64,000 nucleotides of DNA, from assembly GCA_030761205.1 (NCBI GenBank), contig JAULJL010000011.1, positions 16,110,501 to 16,174,500 on the forward strand, in the 5' to 3' direction. Of this stretch, positions 10,370 to 22,636 are shown piece by piece (position 1 is the first letter of the stretch; every line of letters begins with the position of its first letter). The notes below the pieces were generated by a model. It worked only from the letters and a program-made list of their open reading frames with translations, ran no database searches and had not been told where the DNA came from. Source of the DNA: Fremontodendron californicum. Its lineage: Eukaryota > Streptophyta > Magnoliopsida > Malvales > Malvaceae. The translations under genes were made by a program, and so were the position numbers.

Positions 10370-11097
10370 GCAATATTCTCGGGTTCAATAATTCATGGTT
10401 TTCTCTACTGGGTCTGCCGGAGAGGTTATCATTAATTATTAACGAAGGAATACCCTTTTCTAAAATAAAATGATTCGAATTTTTTTGAAATAAATTAAAC
10501 TTTCTATGTTTTGCCGGGTCTGCCGGGAACATGAAAAGATTTTGGTATTAATAAACTCCGAGTCATTTTCAAGTTAATTCAAGCCATTTCACATGCCATG
10601 TCATCTTATGCCATTTCATATGTCATGTCATCTTGCTTGTCATGTCGATTTCGTTCACATGCCATGTCATCTCATGCCAAGTCACATGTCATGTCATTTA
10701 ATATCATCCATATGCCATGTCACCTTGCTTGTCATGTCGATTTCATTCGCATGTCATGTCATCTTATGCCATGTCACATGCCATGTCATTTTATGTCATC
10801 CATATGCCATGTCATCTTGCTTGCCATGTTGATTTCGTTCACATGCCATGTCATTTTTTTGCCATGTCATTTAGACACCAGGTCATGCATATTCCATGTC
10901 ATTTATTTCATGCGTTTTTGCGTTTGCCACATGATTTATGATCTAGACCAATCAATGGTTCAAAGTCATGCTCAATTGAGCATACTTGTGGAAAATCAAA
11001 GAGTTTCAAATTGATTATTCTACCTTTGTGATTTTTTTTTTACTTAGCCAATTTGTGTCTAACTTTTCAAAAGTTCTAGCTACTGTTTGTGAGTCAT
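10370..11097 (+). repeat. Diverged, rearranged relic of the Ogre-type LTR family
   Basis: Three blocks resemble the e1 LTR. 10370-10560 (ATTCATGGTTTTCTCTACTG and onward) matches 18880-19050. 10580-10900 is a CATGCCATGTCAT-rich block. 10930-11097 (CAATCAATGGTTCAAAGTCA and onward) matches 17470-17640. In e1 the last block precedes the first, so this relic is permuted or represents a different family. It ends abruptly where the Tekay-like 3' LTR begins, which suggests the Tekay-like element inserted into it. Confidence 0.6.
10582..10890. repeat. CATGCCATGTCAT low-complexity tandem array
   Basis: Short units of the type CATGCCATGTCATCTTATGC and variants recur irregularly over about 300 bp, sometimes as a 70-80-bp higher unit containing CTTGCTTGTCATGTCGATTT. 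Several overlapping frames stay open only because of the repeat. Milder versions of the same motif occur inside the e1 and e2 LTRs. Confidence 0.8.
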
Positions 11098-13499
11098 TTT
11101 GTGAAGCACCCTGTTCGAATAATCTACCTAAAATCCGGCAGAGTTTCCTTTCTATCTCAACTATAACCCTCCTGCAAATAACACTCAATTCATATCCTCA
11201 ACCAGCAATATTTCTCAATACTATTATCACATATATCCATGCATATTCAAAAATTATCCATGATCAATTTATGCTCAAGTCAAAACATATTGATCTATTA
11301 TTTCATATCTTCAAATATATATAATATATCCAAAAGTAAACCTATCTCAGCAAGGTTTACTAGATAAAAACATCAAGAGATCAAATCTTCTAGAAATTTA
11401 GATATGATGCCCACCACGTCAATATACTCTTGAAGCGGAGAGTAGAGGAAGACAGCAATCTCGACACCTAACTGTGTCCTGAAAATGAGAAATAAGAAGA
11501 GGTGAGATATATGAATATCTCAATAAGTAGACAACATTTAAAGCGTGTGAAAACTATAATGGTAACCTGTAAAGCATAATTGACATTTTCAAAATAAATA
11601 ATAGTAAAACCATAATGAGTAATTCAAAGATGTAGCGAAGTTTTCAAATGTATAATAATATTATAATATTAAATCAATGTATAAAATCTGTAAAGTAAAT
11701 CAAGTTACGTATAGTTGGGCTCCAACTTACTGTCATGCATAAGAATACATCCATGAAATAACCAGGCAATATCCATGTAGGCATACTAGTAGTCGGCCCC
11801 AAAGGCCAATACCACCATAGGACGCCCCAAAGGCATATGTGTCACTATGATGTGCCCCCAAAAGGCTAATATAAAGGGTTAGGGACTCTAGAGATGGCTC
11901 CCACCACAAAGGCATAGCACGCAGCTCCCATACCCCGTCTAATATCATGGAATCGAGACTCTGGAGGTGGCTCCCGCCACAAAGGCGTAGCACGCAGCTC
12001 CCGTATTCCGATCAAGGGTATAATCTAATACATTAAGTTAGGTATGGCCAAAACCATGTACGTCAAATTCTATGTATAATCATGTTCCATAAATCAACCA
12101 ACTTGCTCGATATAATATTTCTTGAAATAAATGTACTTTAATAACAAATCAATTCGTATGATTATATATCGCATATACCTTTAATACGTAAAATAAATAT
12201 CATGCTAAAAAAAATATAATTATAATTAAAGAAATTTCAAATAACTATAATTGTCATCTACTCACAATCCTTGAGATGATCTCACTGTACACCTCGATCT
12301 GAAACTTAGGGATCCACAAGTGACGTCGGATCTACGTGGCCTAGAGATTAACAATAATTAGTATCTATACATGCTCAAAGCATTACACAACTATGAAAGC
12401 AACTTAAGTCCCATTAATCTACCCCATAGTCAATACTAATTTCTCATACTCAAAACAACATATCCTTAATTTTTAATATCATTTCCATAATCATTTTCTC
12501 CATAATTCAACTCCATATTTATGTCCTTATCAAATTCCTTTCTAGTACTCCATGCAGAGATTTTCATAATCCATAACCATCATTTAGTACTATATTTCTC
12601 TTAAGCAATAAATTCCTTACTATCAAGTTAGATTAGAAAATCATAACTTGAGTTTGGTAAGGAATTTTGAAGTTATTGCAATTGGTTTATTTCAATAAAT
12701 AATTATACTTTATGAAGAAAATAACTAACTTAGACAATTAGAAAAAAATCTTGATCAAATTTGATAAATCCCGAAACTATGCCGAAACAGGGGTCAACAC
12801 AGAACAACCAACTTCACCGAATTTTATCTTTTTAACCGCTTATCGGTTTTGGGAAATTCAAAAACCAAAATTATCATATTGAAGTCTATTTTCTAGGAAA
12901 AATATAAAAAATATAAAAACCCAGCTGTGCCGAACCCAGAAAATCCGAACAGAAAGCATGCTCAAGTTCCCCTGTTTTGCTTTTTCTTCCCATTTTCTTG
13001 TTCATGCTTTCAAATCCTTTTAATTCTTACCAAAGGTGAGTAAAACTGATACTTAATAGATGGATTTCAGACCTTAACATGTTTATGGAGCTAAGATCTT
13101 AGCATGCTCAAGTAGAATATCTAAAGAAAATGAAGGATTTATCAAGAAACTAACCTTGGATGTGATTGTTGTTGAGATTTTGGTGGAATTGTTTGAATAG
13201 AATTTTGAGAGAGAGAGAGGATAGGAGAGCCGGTTGCTACTTGGGAGAGGAAGAAATTTTCTAGAGTTTTCAAGAGATAAAATAAACTTAAGAGATATTT
13301 TTAAATTTTTGGTATAATTGCATATTGGTCCTTCAACTTTTTATAAATAACCATTAAGCTCCTAAACTTTTTAATTTGTTCAATTTGATCTTTTCTTCTT
13401 TTATTTCCTTCACTTATAACTTCTTACCAATTTCCAAGTTTGTCCTTAAAATTTTCGGGATTTAACTTTACATGATTATACGTAACCTCTGTTGTTACA
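11098..13499 (-). repeat. 3' LTR of second reverse-strand Tekay-like element
   Basis: The right end reads GTTGTTACA, followed by a reversed polypurine tract (CCCCCCTTAG at 13505-13514) and the GRNFSKGG-type end of pol. On the reverse strand the LTR therefore begins TGTAACAACA immediately after the PPT, as in 3' LTRs of Tekay elements. The left end is less certain. It is placed where similarity to the older LTR relic stops (TTTTGTGA near 11097). Length is about 2.4 kb. It contains sub-repeats, such as a 54-bp segment with GGCTCCC(A/G)CCACAAAGGC at 11884 and again at 11957. No genes are present. Confidence 0.7.
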
Positions 13500-13514
13500 A
13501 CTTACCCCCCTTAG

Positions 13515-14392
13515 AAAAATTTCGTCCTCGAAATTTACTTACCAACTTGATTGAACAAGTGAGAATATTGAGTCCGCATATCTTCCTCCCTTTCCCATGT
13601 AGCTTCTTCATAAGAATGATTCCTCCAAAGAACTTTCACTAATGGAATAGTCTTAGTCCTTAGAACTTGGTCTTTTTATCCAAAATCTCAACCGGTTGCT
13701 CTTCATAAGTTAAATTTTCCTCAATTTCCATAGGCAAGTCCTTCAATATATGTGAAGAATCGAAAATGTACTTTCGAAACATAGAAACATGGAACACATT
13801 ATGAATTCATGATAATTCTTCCGGTAAGGCCAATCTATAAGCAACTGGGCCAATCCGTTCAATGATCTCATACGGCCCTATATATCGAGGACCCAACTTT
13901 CCTCGTCTTCCAAACCGGATTACTCCCTTCCAAGCAGTCACTTTCAAAAGCACCATATCACCAACTTCAAACTCTAAATCTTTTCTCCGATTATCTGCAT
14001 AGCTCTTTTGTTGATCTTGAGCTATTTTTATCTTTTCCAGGATTACCTTAACTTTGTCTGCAGTCATCATAACAATTTCTGGACCTAGTAATTTCCTTTC
14101 ATCTGTATCATCCCAACACACCGGAGTTCTGCACTTCCTTCCATACAAAGCTTCAATCGGAGCTATGTCGATGCTGGACTGATAACTATTGTTATATGCA
14201 AACTCTGCTAGAGGCAAGTGTTCATCCGAGTTTCCTTTGAGTTCCATAATACAAGATCTGAGCATATCTTCCAGAATTTGAATTGTCCGTTCAGATTGTC
14301 CTTCCGTCTGGGGATGAAAAGCGGTACTGAACTTGAGTCTAGTGCCCAATGCATTCTGCAAACTTGGTCAAAATCGAGATGTGAATCAGGGG
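13515..14392 (-). pseudogene. Tekay-type pol: integrase C-terminal half and chromodomain-like tail
   Basis: The reverse strand encodes the end of integrase: STAFHPQTEGQSERTIQ, the catalytic-Glu region of the DDE core, then PLAEFAYNNSYQSSIDIAP, YGRKCRTPVCW, and the GPY motif region (LGPRYIGPYEIIERIGPVAY). A chromodomain-like tail follows (VFHVSMFRKY, PVEILDKK, then in another frame LVKVLWRN and EATWE). Defects are a stop at about 13807, after LALPEELS, and a frameshift near 13665. Everything upstream of the DDE Glu (the rest of integrase, RT, protease, gag) is absent because the Ogre LTR starts at 14393 inside the integrase frame. It is a dead 3' fragment of a chromovirus. Confidence 0.85.
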
Positions 14393-14527
14393 TGTAGACA
14401 CCTAATTTTGTCAGGACCACTAAAACAGGTATGTTTTCTTCCTAAATTGATGTTTTCGAGTGTAAAAAGATTTTTTTTTCATCCTGCAAGTGGTACTCCG
14501 AGACTTAGTTTAAAAGGGCGAGCATAA

Positions 14528-14606
14528 AAAGTCAAACTCCAAAAAGTCAACCCTGGAAAAAGTCAACCCCAAAAAGTCAACTATTGAAAAAGTCAACCCA
14601 CTTTCA
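14528..14606. promoter_or_regulatory. Cluster of W-box cores near the LTR start
   Basis: AGTCAA, the reverse complement of TTGACT, occurs five times within about 80 bp as degenerate units AAAAAGTCAACCC. TTGAC(C/T) is the core W-box bound by WRKY factors. The same cluster is present in the LTRs at about 32366-32434, 35944-35998, 47182-47222 and, reversed, 54266-54350. Binding and stress induction are inference. Confidence 0.45.
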
Positions 14607-14999
14607 AAATCAAGATTTTAAGTTCAATTGAAAAATGGCAAAAGAATTTTGATGATCCGAGGTCTACATTGAAAGATATGGAGTTCGGAAGTTGGGATTT
14701 AGAGATTTAATAGAAAAGAAACCCTAATCCGAGAAATTTGGGGAAAAGTGCTTAAACGATCAAATTGGTCGAAATTGAAGGTTCCAAATGAAAGATAAGC
14801 ACTGACTAAGGGTAATGGAGAAGCCACTTGCAAGAAAAACTGAAAGAAAAGTCAATCCGAGAGAAAATTGAGAATTAGGGTTTTTAATGGATTTCGGTGA
14901 AATCGGGAAGAATCATGAAAATAGCCTGACTTGGTAAGACCAAAGCCCCCAATTGAAGAGGAATGGTTAAAAGGGATAGCCCAAGGCTTAGTTTGAAGA

Positions 15000-15790
15000 A
15001 AATCTAAAAATCGGACTTGTTTTGAGCAAAACCGGGTTTCGGAGGCAAAAGGGCGAAATTGGAAAATGCGAGAAATATAGCAAATGAACTCCGAAAATTC
15101 TGAAAATTTACAAATATAATTCTTAAACCATTTGAAAGAGATTGGAAAAATAAAATCTTGATTCGGAGTTCGTTTGCAAAATGGCCAAATCCCGGGTCTC
15201 TTATGTAGTAATTCAAAAAGGAAAATCCTGGAAAAATAGCAAATGAACTCCAAATTTTCTAAAATTTTCAAATCCCATTTTAAAATTATTTGGAAAAGAT
15301 TGGCAAAAGAAAATCTTGATTCGGAGTCCGTTTGCAAAATGGCCAAATCCCGGGCTTCCTATGCAATAATTCAAGAAGATAAATCCCGAAAAAATAGCAA
15401 ATGGACTCCAAAATTTTTGAAATTTTGCAAATCTCATTTTTAAATTATTTGGAAGAGATTGGTGAAAGAAAATCTTGATTCGGAGTTCGTTTGCAAAATG
15501 GCCAAATCCCGAGCTCTTATGCAGTAATTCAAGCCGATAAATCCCAAAAAAAATATCAAATGAGCTCCAAAAATTATGAAAACTTCCAGATCACACTTTT
15601 AAATTATTTGGAAGATATTGGTGAAGAAAAATCTTGATTTGGAGCTCGTTTAAAAAATGATAAAATGTAAGGGCATAAAAGGGCATTTTTGGAAGAAAAA
15701 ATCCAAATAAATAGCAAACGAACTCGGATAGTTTTGAAAACCTCCAGAACTCATTGTTTTATTATTTTGGAAGTATTAAAAAAAGAAAAA
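15000..15790. repeat. 158-bp tandem repeat inside e1 LTR
   Basis: The motif CTTGATT(C/T)GGAG recurs at 15157, 15314, 15474 and 15633, spacings of 157-160 bp, with shared flanks such as GTTTGCAAAATGGCCAAATC and AGCAAATG(A/G)ACTCC. Copies diverge progressively toward the right. e2 and e3 LTRs carry fewer copies, which explains part of their shorter length. Reverse-strand ORFs across it are by-products. Confidence 0.85.
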
Positions 15791-18700
15791 TTGAATTTGG
15801 AGTCCGTTTGATATTTATTTGCATCCGGGGGGCAAAACGATCATTTCACCCAAGGAACCGAAAATGGCTTCTTTGGGCCTTTAAAAAATCAGACTTGGGC
15901 TGAAAAAGAGAAGTGCTGGCCTGCCAAGGCCCAAATGAAGGAGGAAGCTTCTGATTTTTCAATCAAATGGCAAAAAATTAAGAGTTAGTTAGAGATTCTC
16001 TTTGATCAAGCCATGGTGATTAAGCCACATAGGCCAAGAGAGATGTCAACATTATTCTTGAACAGCTGTAATTTGGGACAGCTGATATGCTAATCTAAGG
16101 GTGATAATTTCATGATTTTTTCACCTTGAATTATTAGCCATTTGATCGAAAATTGGTTACAAAAAAATGACAACATCCTTGCTCATTAAAAGGGGGGTTT
16201 CGGCCAGCATGTAGGGGGGTTCAGAATTTGAATTTTCACACTTTATTTTGGCTGAGTTCTCTTGGTTTTTACTTGTTTTTTCTCTCTTTGGTTGAAGGCA
16301 AAAAGAAAAAGTTTAGAAAAGAAAGGAAAGTTTGAAGCGATAAAGCTTGAAATATTAGCTTCTTGAGGTTGCTCTTGAGCACCAACTCTTACACTTTCTT
16401 GATTTTCCATTCTTATTTTTGCTATTTTAATTACAATCTGATGAGTTTCCTTTTTAAATAAATGTTTTTTTTTATTGTTCTTCTTTATTTCTTTCTTCAT
16501 CTCTTTCTTAAATATATTTTTTACAATTTGTTTTACAATATTCTCACCATGGCCGAATGGCCTACATTCTTTTATTTAATGTTGCTGTTTTGGTTCATTT
16601 TATCATGTTGTTTATGTTATTTTCTTTGATCTTGATGTTTTAAATGCTATTCTACTTCATATACTTGAGTTATATTTTAATTTGGTTGCTTTGTTTGTTG
16701 CCATTTATGATTTAAATATCATGTTCTTGCATTTTTAATTTTCTGTTTTTATGATGTTTGGTTGAGCATGTTTTAGATTTAGTATATCAAGTGTTTGTGA
16801 AAATGCTTGTGTGGTTTTTGCATGGTTTGAGTTTTATATTTTAGTTGAGCATGTTTTAGATTTAGTATATTAAGTGTTTGTGAAAATGCTTGTGTGGTTT
16901 TTGCATGATTTGAGTTTTATATTTTAGTTGAGCATGTTAGTATATCAAGTGTTTGTGAAAATGCCATGCTTGTTGGAGCTTGAGGCCATTTGGTTACTCC
17001 ATGTGTTTTGCATTGTGTGTTGTATTTTTGCCATGTTAATTGGTAGGTTTTTGCATTTGTATGATATTTGATTTAGTTTTGCACGCTAGTATACCAAGTG
17101 TTTGTGAAAATGCCATGTTTGCTAGTCACACAGCCCATTCGGCCACTCCTTGAATTTTTGCATTATATGTGCATTCTTGCCATGTTAGTTGATAGGTTAG
17201 CATTTGCATGATATTTGGTTGAGTTTTTAGTTTAAGCATGCTTTGTGTTTGTGAAAATGCCATGCATATTTTAGTTATTAAGTTTGGTTTATTTGCCATG
17301 CATGTTCATGCATTTTATGTCTAGGTTGTATTAAATGCCATGCAAGTTCATTTAGGTCTAGTTCACTATATGAATGCCATGCATTTTTTCATGACATTTA
17401 GGTTCAAACTCATGCATTTCATGCATTATGTTTGCTGTATTGTTTCATGCATTTCATGTTCATGCCACTTGAATAATGACTTAGGCCAATTAATGGTTCA
17501 AAGTCATGCTCTCTTGAGCACACTTGTGGAAAATTAAAGTTTATCAAATTGATTATTCTACCTTTGTGATTTTTTTTACTTAGCAAATTTTTATCTAACT
17601 TTCAAAAAGTCCTAGATACTGTTTGTGAGTCTTAAATATTTTTACTTTGATTTTTAAATGATTTTATCAAAGGCAAAAATGTATTTTGGCAAAGCAGTTT
17701 TTTCACCCAATACTTGTACTTTCCCGATTTTTCTAGGCATTCTTCTTTCATCAAAAAATTAAGATGATTTTTTTTCCGTGTAGTTCTACATGTCCTGAGT
17801 CTGCATTATTTTTTTTCATAATTTTTTAAATTTTTAAAAATAGGATAATAAATCGTGTCTTAAAACTGGACAGTGGAGTCAGAATTGAATTTAAAGAAAA
17901 ATCATTTTTCTGTTTTGGTTAAGCTACTTAGAGGGGGCTGATTAGGAAGGTTAGCTACTGACTTAGGGTAATTTCTAAGCCTTTTTAAACTCTAAAATGA
18001 TTTTTTAGTCTCGGGTTAAGGGTAGTCAAGTCCAGATTTTTAAATTTAGAAAATTAGAGCCATTTTAAAAAGGGTTTAATCCAGTTTTTTTTTTTTTTTT
18101 TAACCTAAGCTTTTCCAATTTTTTTCAAACAATCACAAAGTATTTTGGTTTTATAATATTTAATTTGACATATTTTCCTAAGGTAGCCGGATATCTTTTT
18201 AGATATACGAATTTCTTTAATTAAAGGAAAAAAATGCATTTTCATGCATTGCATTTTCTATATTCATGCATTTTATATAATATGTGATTTCTACTATGAT
18301 AATTTCTATGATATTGTTATGATTTTGAGTTATGTTATATTGTTTATTATATGATTTGGGATATTTCATTATATCCTATGCTTTTTATTTAATTATTTTT
18401 TTTTGTTATATTATTTAGCATATAATATGTTCATGCATTATTATTTGCATTTTTATTTTCATGCATATTATATGATAGCATTATTTTATATTTTATGTCA
18501 TTTAAATTATATGCCATATCATTCATATTTTCCATGTCATTTAAATCATTTCATTTCATATAGAATATGTATGTTACCTAGGTCATTTCATTTCATTTAG
18601 AATATATCATATGACTTAGGATATTGCATTTCATATAGAACATATTATGCTACCTAGGTCATTTCATTTTGCTTAGAATATGTCATATAACTTAGGACAT

Positions 18701-19522
18701 TTCATTTCATTTAGAATATGCTAAGGCATTTAAATTATATTATATCATTTAGGATGCATTATATTATTTAGATTTTGCTATGTCATTTTATTTATGTCAT
18801 GCATATACATATTCATATCTTTTAAAATGTTTTGAAAAGGATAATGATTTTTTAATAAAAAAAGATATTCCCAAGTTAAAATAATTCATGAGTTCTCTAC
18901 CGGGTTTGCTGGAGGGAATATCATCAATTATCATTAGTAAAGGAATATCTTTCTTTCAAAAAAGGAGAATGATTCGGAAAGTTTTCCAAATTAATAAAAA
19001 TTTCTATATTTTGCCACGTTTGTTGGGGAATATAGGAAAATTTTGAATTTATAAATTCCGGATCATTTTTAATTAAGAATGGAATTATTTTTTTTGTTTA
19101 AATTTGGAATTAACTTGAAATGCTAAATTTAAAACCAACTTTTTACCTAGATTTGAGATAACACACGATTAATAAGGTACCATTTTATACGGGCGTTGTG
19201 GGGGTGCTAATCCTTCCCCGCACGTAACCGAGTCCCGAACCCGTTTCTTTGATTTCTCTGGTTTAAACGCAGACTTGAAATTGGTTTTAAAAATGTTTTA
19301 ATTAATTTTTAAAATATTTTATAAAATCGGTTTTAATAGGTGGCCGATCACACCTAGCTAAAAAAGATTGGTGGCGACTCCATGTCTTTTTCAAGGTCAT
19401 TTTCAAAACCTTCATTTTTCTAGAGGAATTAAGTCGACTTTTCCTCGATTTTTTTAATGTCAAGCTTAATGAATAATAAAGTATTGTGATGAGACTTGTT
19501 ATTTTTTTAGGTTGCGACAACT

Positions 19523-19540
19523 TGGCGACTCTGCTGGGGA
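19523..19540 (+). other. e1 primer binding site
   Basis: TGGCGACTCTGCTGGGGA lies 3 nt after the LTR end. It is of the type complementary to arginine tRNA reported for Ogre elements. The e2 counterpart at 40321 reads TGGCGACTCCACTGGGGA. The exact tRNA was not checked. Confidence 0.75.
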
Positions 19541-20481
19541 TGATTAGTGAGTCAGGCCTAGAATTAGTCGTGTGTTATCAAAGTCTTGGTTTTGTTGGTT
19601 TAATTGGTATTTAATTTTAATTCCCATATTTTTTAAATAAAAGAGAATTTTGAAAATAAAAAATGTTTTAATATGTCCATATTCATGTGCATTCATATTA
19701 TTATTTGTTCTCTGATTATTTTGTTGCGTATATTTATATGCTTGCTTAACTGATGCTTTATATTTTTTGATTTTAGTGGGTATTTAGAATAAGGGGTGTA
19801 GAATAGGTGGTGATAGGTTTGTTTTGTTCCTCCGCATACACTGTATTTTCATTTGCATAACATGAATCCTCTACCCGAGTTCCGTCCTTTTAAGTGGGAG
19901 TAAAGTAACTACACCTTCGTGATTGATCCTCCGTATGGGCTAGTGAAACACTTCCGGAGTATAAAGTACCTAATGCCTTCGTGATAATCCTCCGTACGGG
20001 CATAGGAAAATATACTCTAACGAATTGAACCTGTTTTTATTGGGGTGCCTTACTAGCCTTCACCGGCGACAGTGAGGAACAATTCGGGGCCTTAGAACCG
20101 ATTCACCTTCATATAGTGAACCTAGGCGAAGCTATGCCGAATTTTTGTTAGATACCCGAAGTTTAAGAACACATGGAGGAACATTTCCAACCTATTACCA
20201 TCTTTCTATATGTTAGATACAAATTGGGTGATGATGAACGAACATCATATCGCTCGTACGTTTTTAGTATTTTGTCCCAGAGGCGTCGTAATGCCGAAGC
20301 TCTGTTTAAATTTTCGGGATATTTTTTTTTAAAAGCATGTTGTTATTTATGTTATATTTGTGAATTCATTTCCTTACTAATCTATTTATTTATGTTTTCT
20401 TTTCTTTGACATGCATCATAGACATCATCATACACTTGAAGTTTATTGGCCTCGGGATAGTTATCAACCCAAAGGACTTTC
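19541..20481 (+). other. e1 untranslated leader
   Basis: No credible ORF. The block around 19840-20160 (ACATGAATCCTCTACCCG and onward, with CCTTCGTGAT repeated twice and GGTGCCTTACTAGCCTTCAC) is strongly conserved with 40660-40960 in e2, which identifies both as the same family's leader. Confidence 0.8.
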
Positions 20482-22233
20482 ATGGAGTGTCAGGTTATTT
20501 CAGTGATAGACGATCATGCAGTAGTAAGGGCATGGTCGGAAAAAGATCAGAGGGAGGATGGTGATTGCCTCAAGAAAGATTATGTGTCAGTATTGCCGGA
20601 AAGAGTCAAAGTGGATCCTAGACAGAATAATCTCCGAGGGTTAGCCGACATTAGAATCAGTGGAATGTATCAGAGAAAGAAGCCTTCACTCAGAAATATG
20701 GAGACATAGCACTTTTAATTCCGATTCAGGTCAATAGTAGGTTGATTCAGGCTATGGTACAGTTTTGGAATCCTGCTTATAGATGTTTCACTTTTAACAA
20801 GGAGGATATGACACCACTGATCGAAGAATATTCGACACTGTTACATATTGAATGTCCTAATCCTGATCGGGTATATTTGAAGGAAATGAAACCTTCAGGT
20901 CTTAAGAAGAAAGTGGCTAGGATCACGGGAATGGATACAACATGGGTTGAGAGTCATGTGGACACAAAGCAGAAAAATGGGTGCATTCCGTGGGAAACTC
21001 TCCAACAGTTGATATTGGGTTGTTCCGACAAAGAAAAAGCCAGGGACATCTTCGCTCTAGCCATCTATGGGTTAATCATATTCCCGAAGATATTAGGTCA
21101 TGTGGATATAGCTGTGTTTGATTTCTTTGAAAAATTGGAACAGAAGATCAACCCATCTCCGGCCATCATAGCTGAAACTATCCGATCCCTGAATTTTTGT
21201 AAAAAAGGCAGGACAAGGGAGGATCAAGGGGTGTGTACAACTCCTTTATATTTGGATTCAAAGTCACTTTTGGAAGATATAAAATGTTTCCTTCAAACCA
21301 TACATGAAGACTTTAGTTTCGATTAGGGAATTCCTTCAAAATGATTGGCCTAAAGACGGGAATGAAGAGAAATGGGTCAACATGTTTCGAAATCTAAAAG
21401 GGGAGATGGTGACTTGGAGAGCTCCATGGATGGTTCCTATGCCGATTATATACAAATGTGGAGATAACCCGGGAGTTCCACTACTCAAAATTTGGGGGTC
21501 TGTGAGTTATACGCCTTTGTTGGTACAAAGACAGGTTGAGTCTCGGCAATTCACACCCGTGACTCATAATCTAGGATCATCAGAATTCACTTATGGGGAA
21601 GACGGATATTCCGAAAAAGTGCGGGCAACGATTGAAGCATGGAAGAAAACTCACCAGATAAAAGTGGCCAGATATGCCGACACCGCCACACCTGATTATC
21701 TGGTATGGAGGGAATTAATGGTTAATGATAGACTATTGACATCAGACGGGGAGGAGGTACAGTTAATGAATCTGCCACCAAGGTAAATGCCATCAGAGTT
21801 AGAAATCGCAAGAGCAAAATTTGAAAAAGAAAAGGCCCGGATGAGCAAGGAGATTGCCCGACTGCAAGAAAAGCTTGAGGACATGAAAAATAGGGAATCA
21901 GCTCGGGAAAAAGAAAAGGAACAGATCAAGAGAGAAAGGGACACCGTTAAGGGCGATCTTCGGGAATTACATTTAGAGAACAAGAGGTATCGCTTTGAGC
22001 TCAGATTTGAGGGGACTCTCAAAACTTTCGGGGAATGGGAACATGAGGTCAAAAACCTCAAGAAGGAGAATAACTACTGGAAGGAGAAAGCAAAACACGA
22101 GGAAGCCCGAGCAAATCAATTGGAGAAACAAGCTAGGGAAAGCTTATACGACGATGCTTCTGCTGACACGTCAAAGGGTCGTGAACAAGTAAGGATCAGA
22201 TGGAAGAGCAAGGCAATCAAAAGAGGACAGTGA
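20482..22233 (+). pseudogene. Ogre ORF1 protein (plant-mobile-domain-like), frameshifted
   Basis: The segments at 20482-20709, 20742-21326, 21304-21786 and 21787-22233 together form the extra protein that Ogre elements encode upstream of gag. The core (AMVQFWNPAYRCFTFNKEDM, LIEEYSTLLHIECP, LFALAIYG-like FALAIYGLIIFP) resembles the plant mobile domain/DUF7745 group. The last 150 residues are a highly charged coiled coil. Defects are a frameshift near 20680, another near 21310-21326 and an in-frame TAA at 21784-21786. The function of ORF1 in Ogre is unknown. Confidence 0.75.
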
Positions 22234-22636
22234 AGAAGGTCCAGAATCCGAGGGAATTACCAGTGTTTTGTAATAGTTTTTAGGAGAGATAGGTTATCAT
22301 GTTGTCTAAAGCAGGGATCTTTTCTTTGATGTATTTAGTTTCAGGAAATCAATGAAAGACCGTTTGGTTGGAATTATCCCGGGGCCAATACTTTAAATGC
22401 ATTCATTATTCACTAATTCTTTCTTTTATATTTTATTTGTTCATAATCATTCATTCATTTATTCATTATAAATTGTTCATACACTTAGTCATTTATTGGT
22501 CCATTCATTTATTCATTATATGTTCATACACTTAGTCATTTACTTAGTTGTTCATTCATTAACACCGATTCATTCATACATTCATTTATTCATTTTTATA
22601 AAATAAAATAAGAAATGTGTCAATAATTTATAATCC
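22234..22636 (+). other. ORF1-gag spacer with TTCATT-rich repeats
   Basis: Non-coding. From about 22400 it consists of TTCATTTATTCATTATA-type units, including a pair of about 55 bp (ending CATACACTTAGTCATTTA at 22492 and 22540 region). Such spacers between ORF1 and gag are usual in Ogre elements. Confidence 0.6.

Larger units (their letters stand above)
14393..19519 (+). repeat. e1 5' LTR (5127 bp)
   Basis: It starts TGTAGACACC and ends GTTGCGACA just before the PBS. The same order of blocks is seen in the 3' LTR at 32232. Internal landmarks are a cluster of GTCAA motifs (14528-14606), about four 158-bp tandem units (15000-15790), a T-rich stretch with several 'AGTGTTTGTGAAAATGC' units (16790-17260), CATTT/CATGC-rich sequence (17300-18800) and a conserved GGCGTTGTGGGGGTGCTAAT block near 19193. 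By eye it differs from the 3' LTR at several percent of positions plus indels. Confidence 0.9.

Noticed and set aside
10582..10890. CATGCCATGTCAT array as a CRISPR-like or regulatory array
   Set aside because: Units are irregular and degenerate, with no unique spacers of fixed length; milder forms occur in the related LTRs, so it is retroelement low-complexity sequence.
14852..15443. Reverse- and forward-strand ORFs across the e1 LTR (and the equivalents in the other LTRs)
   Set aside because: They follow the 158-bp tandem repeat, appear in every LTR copy with shifting frames, and have no recognisable domain.
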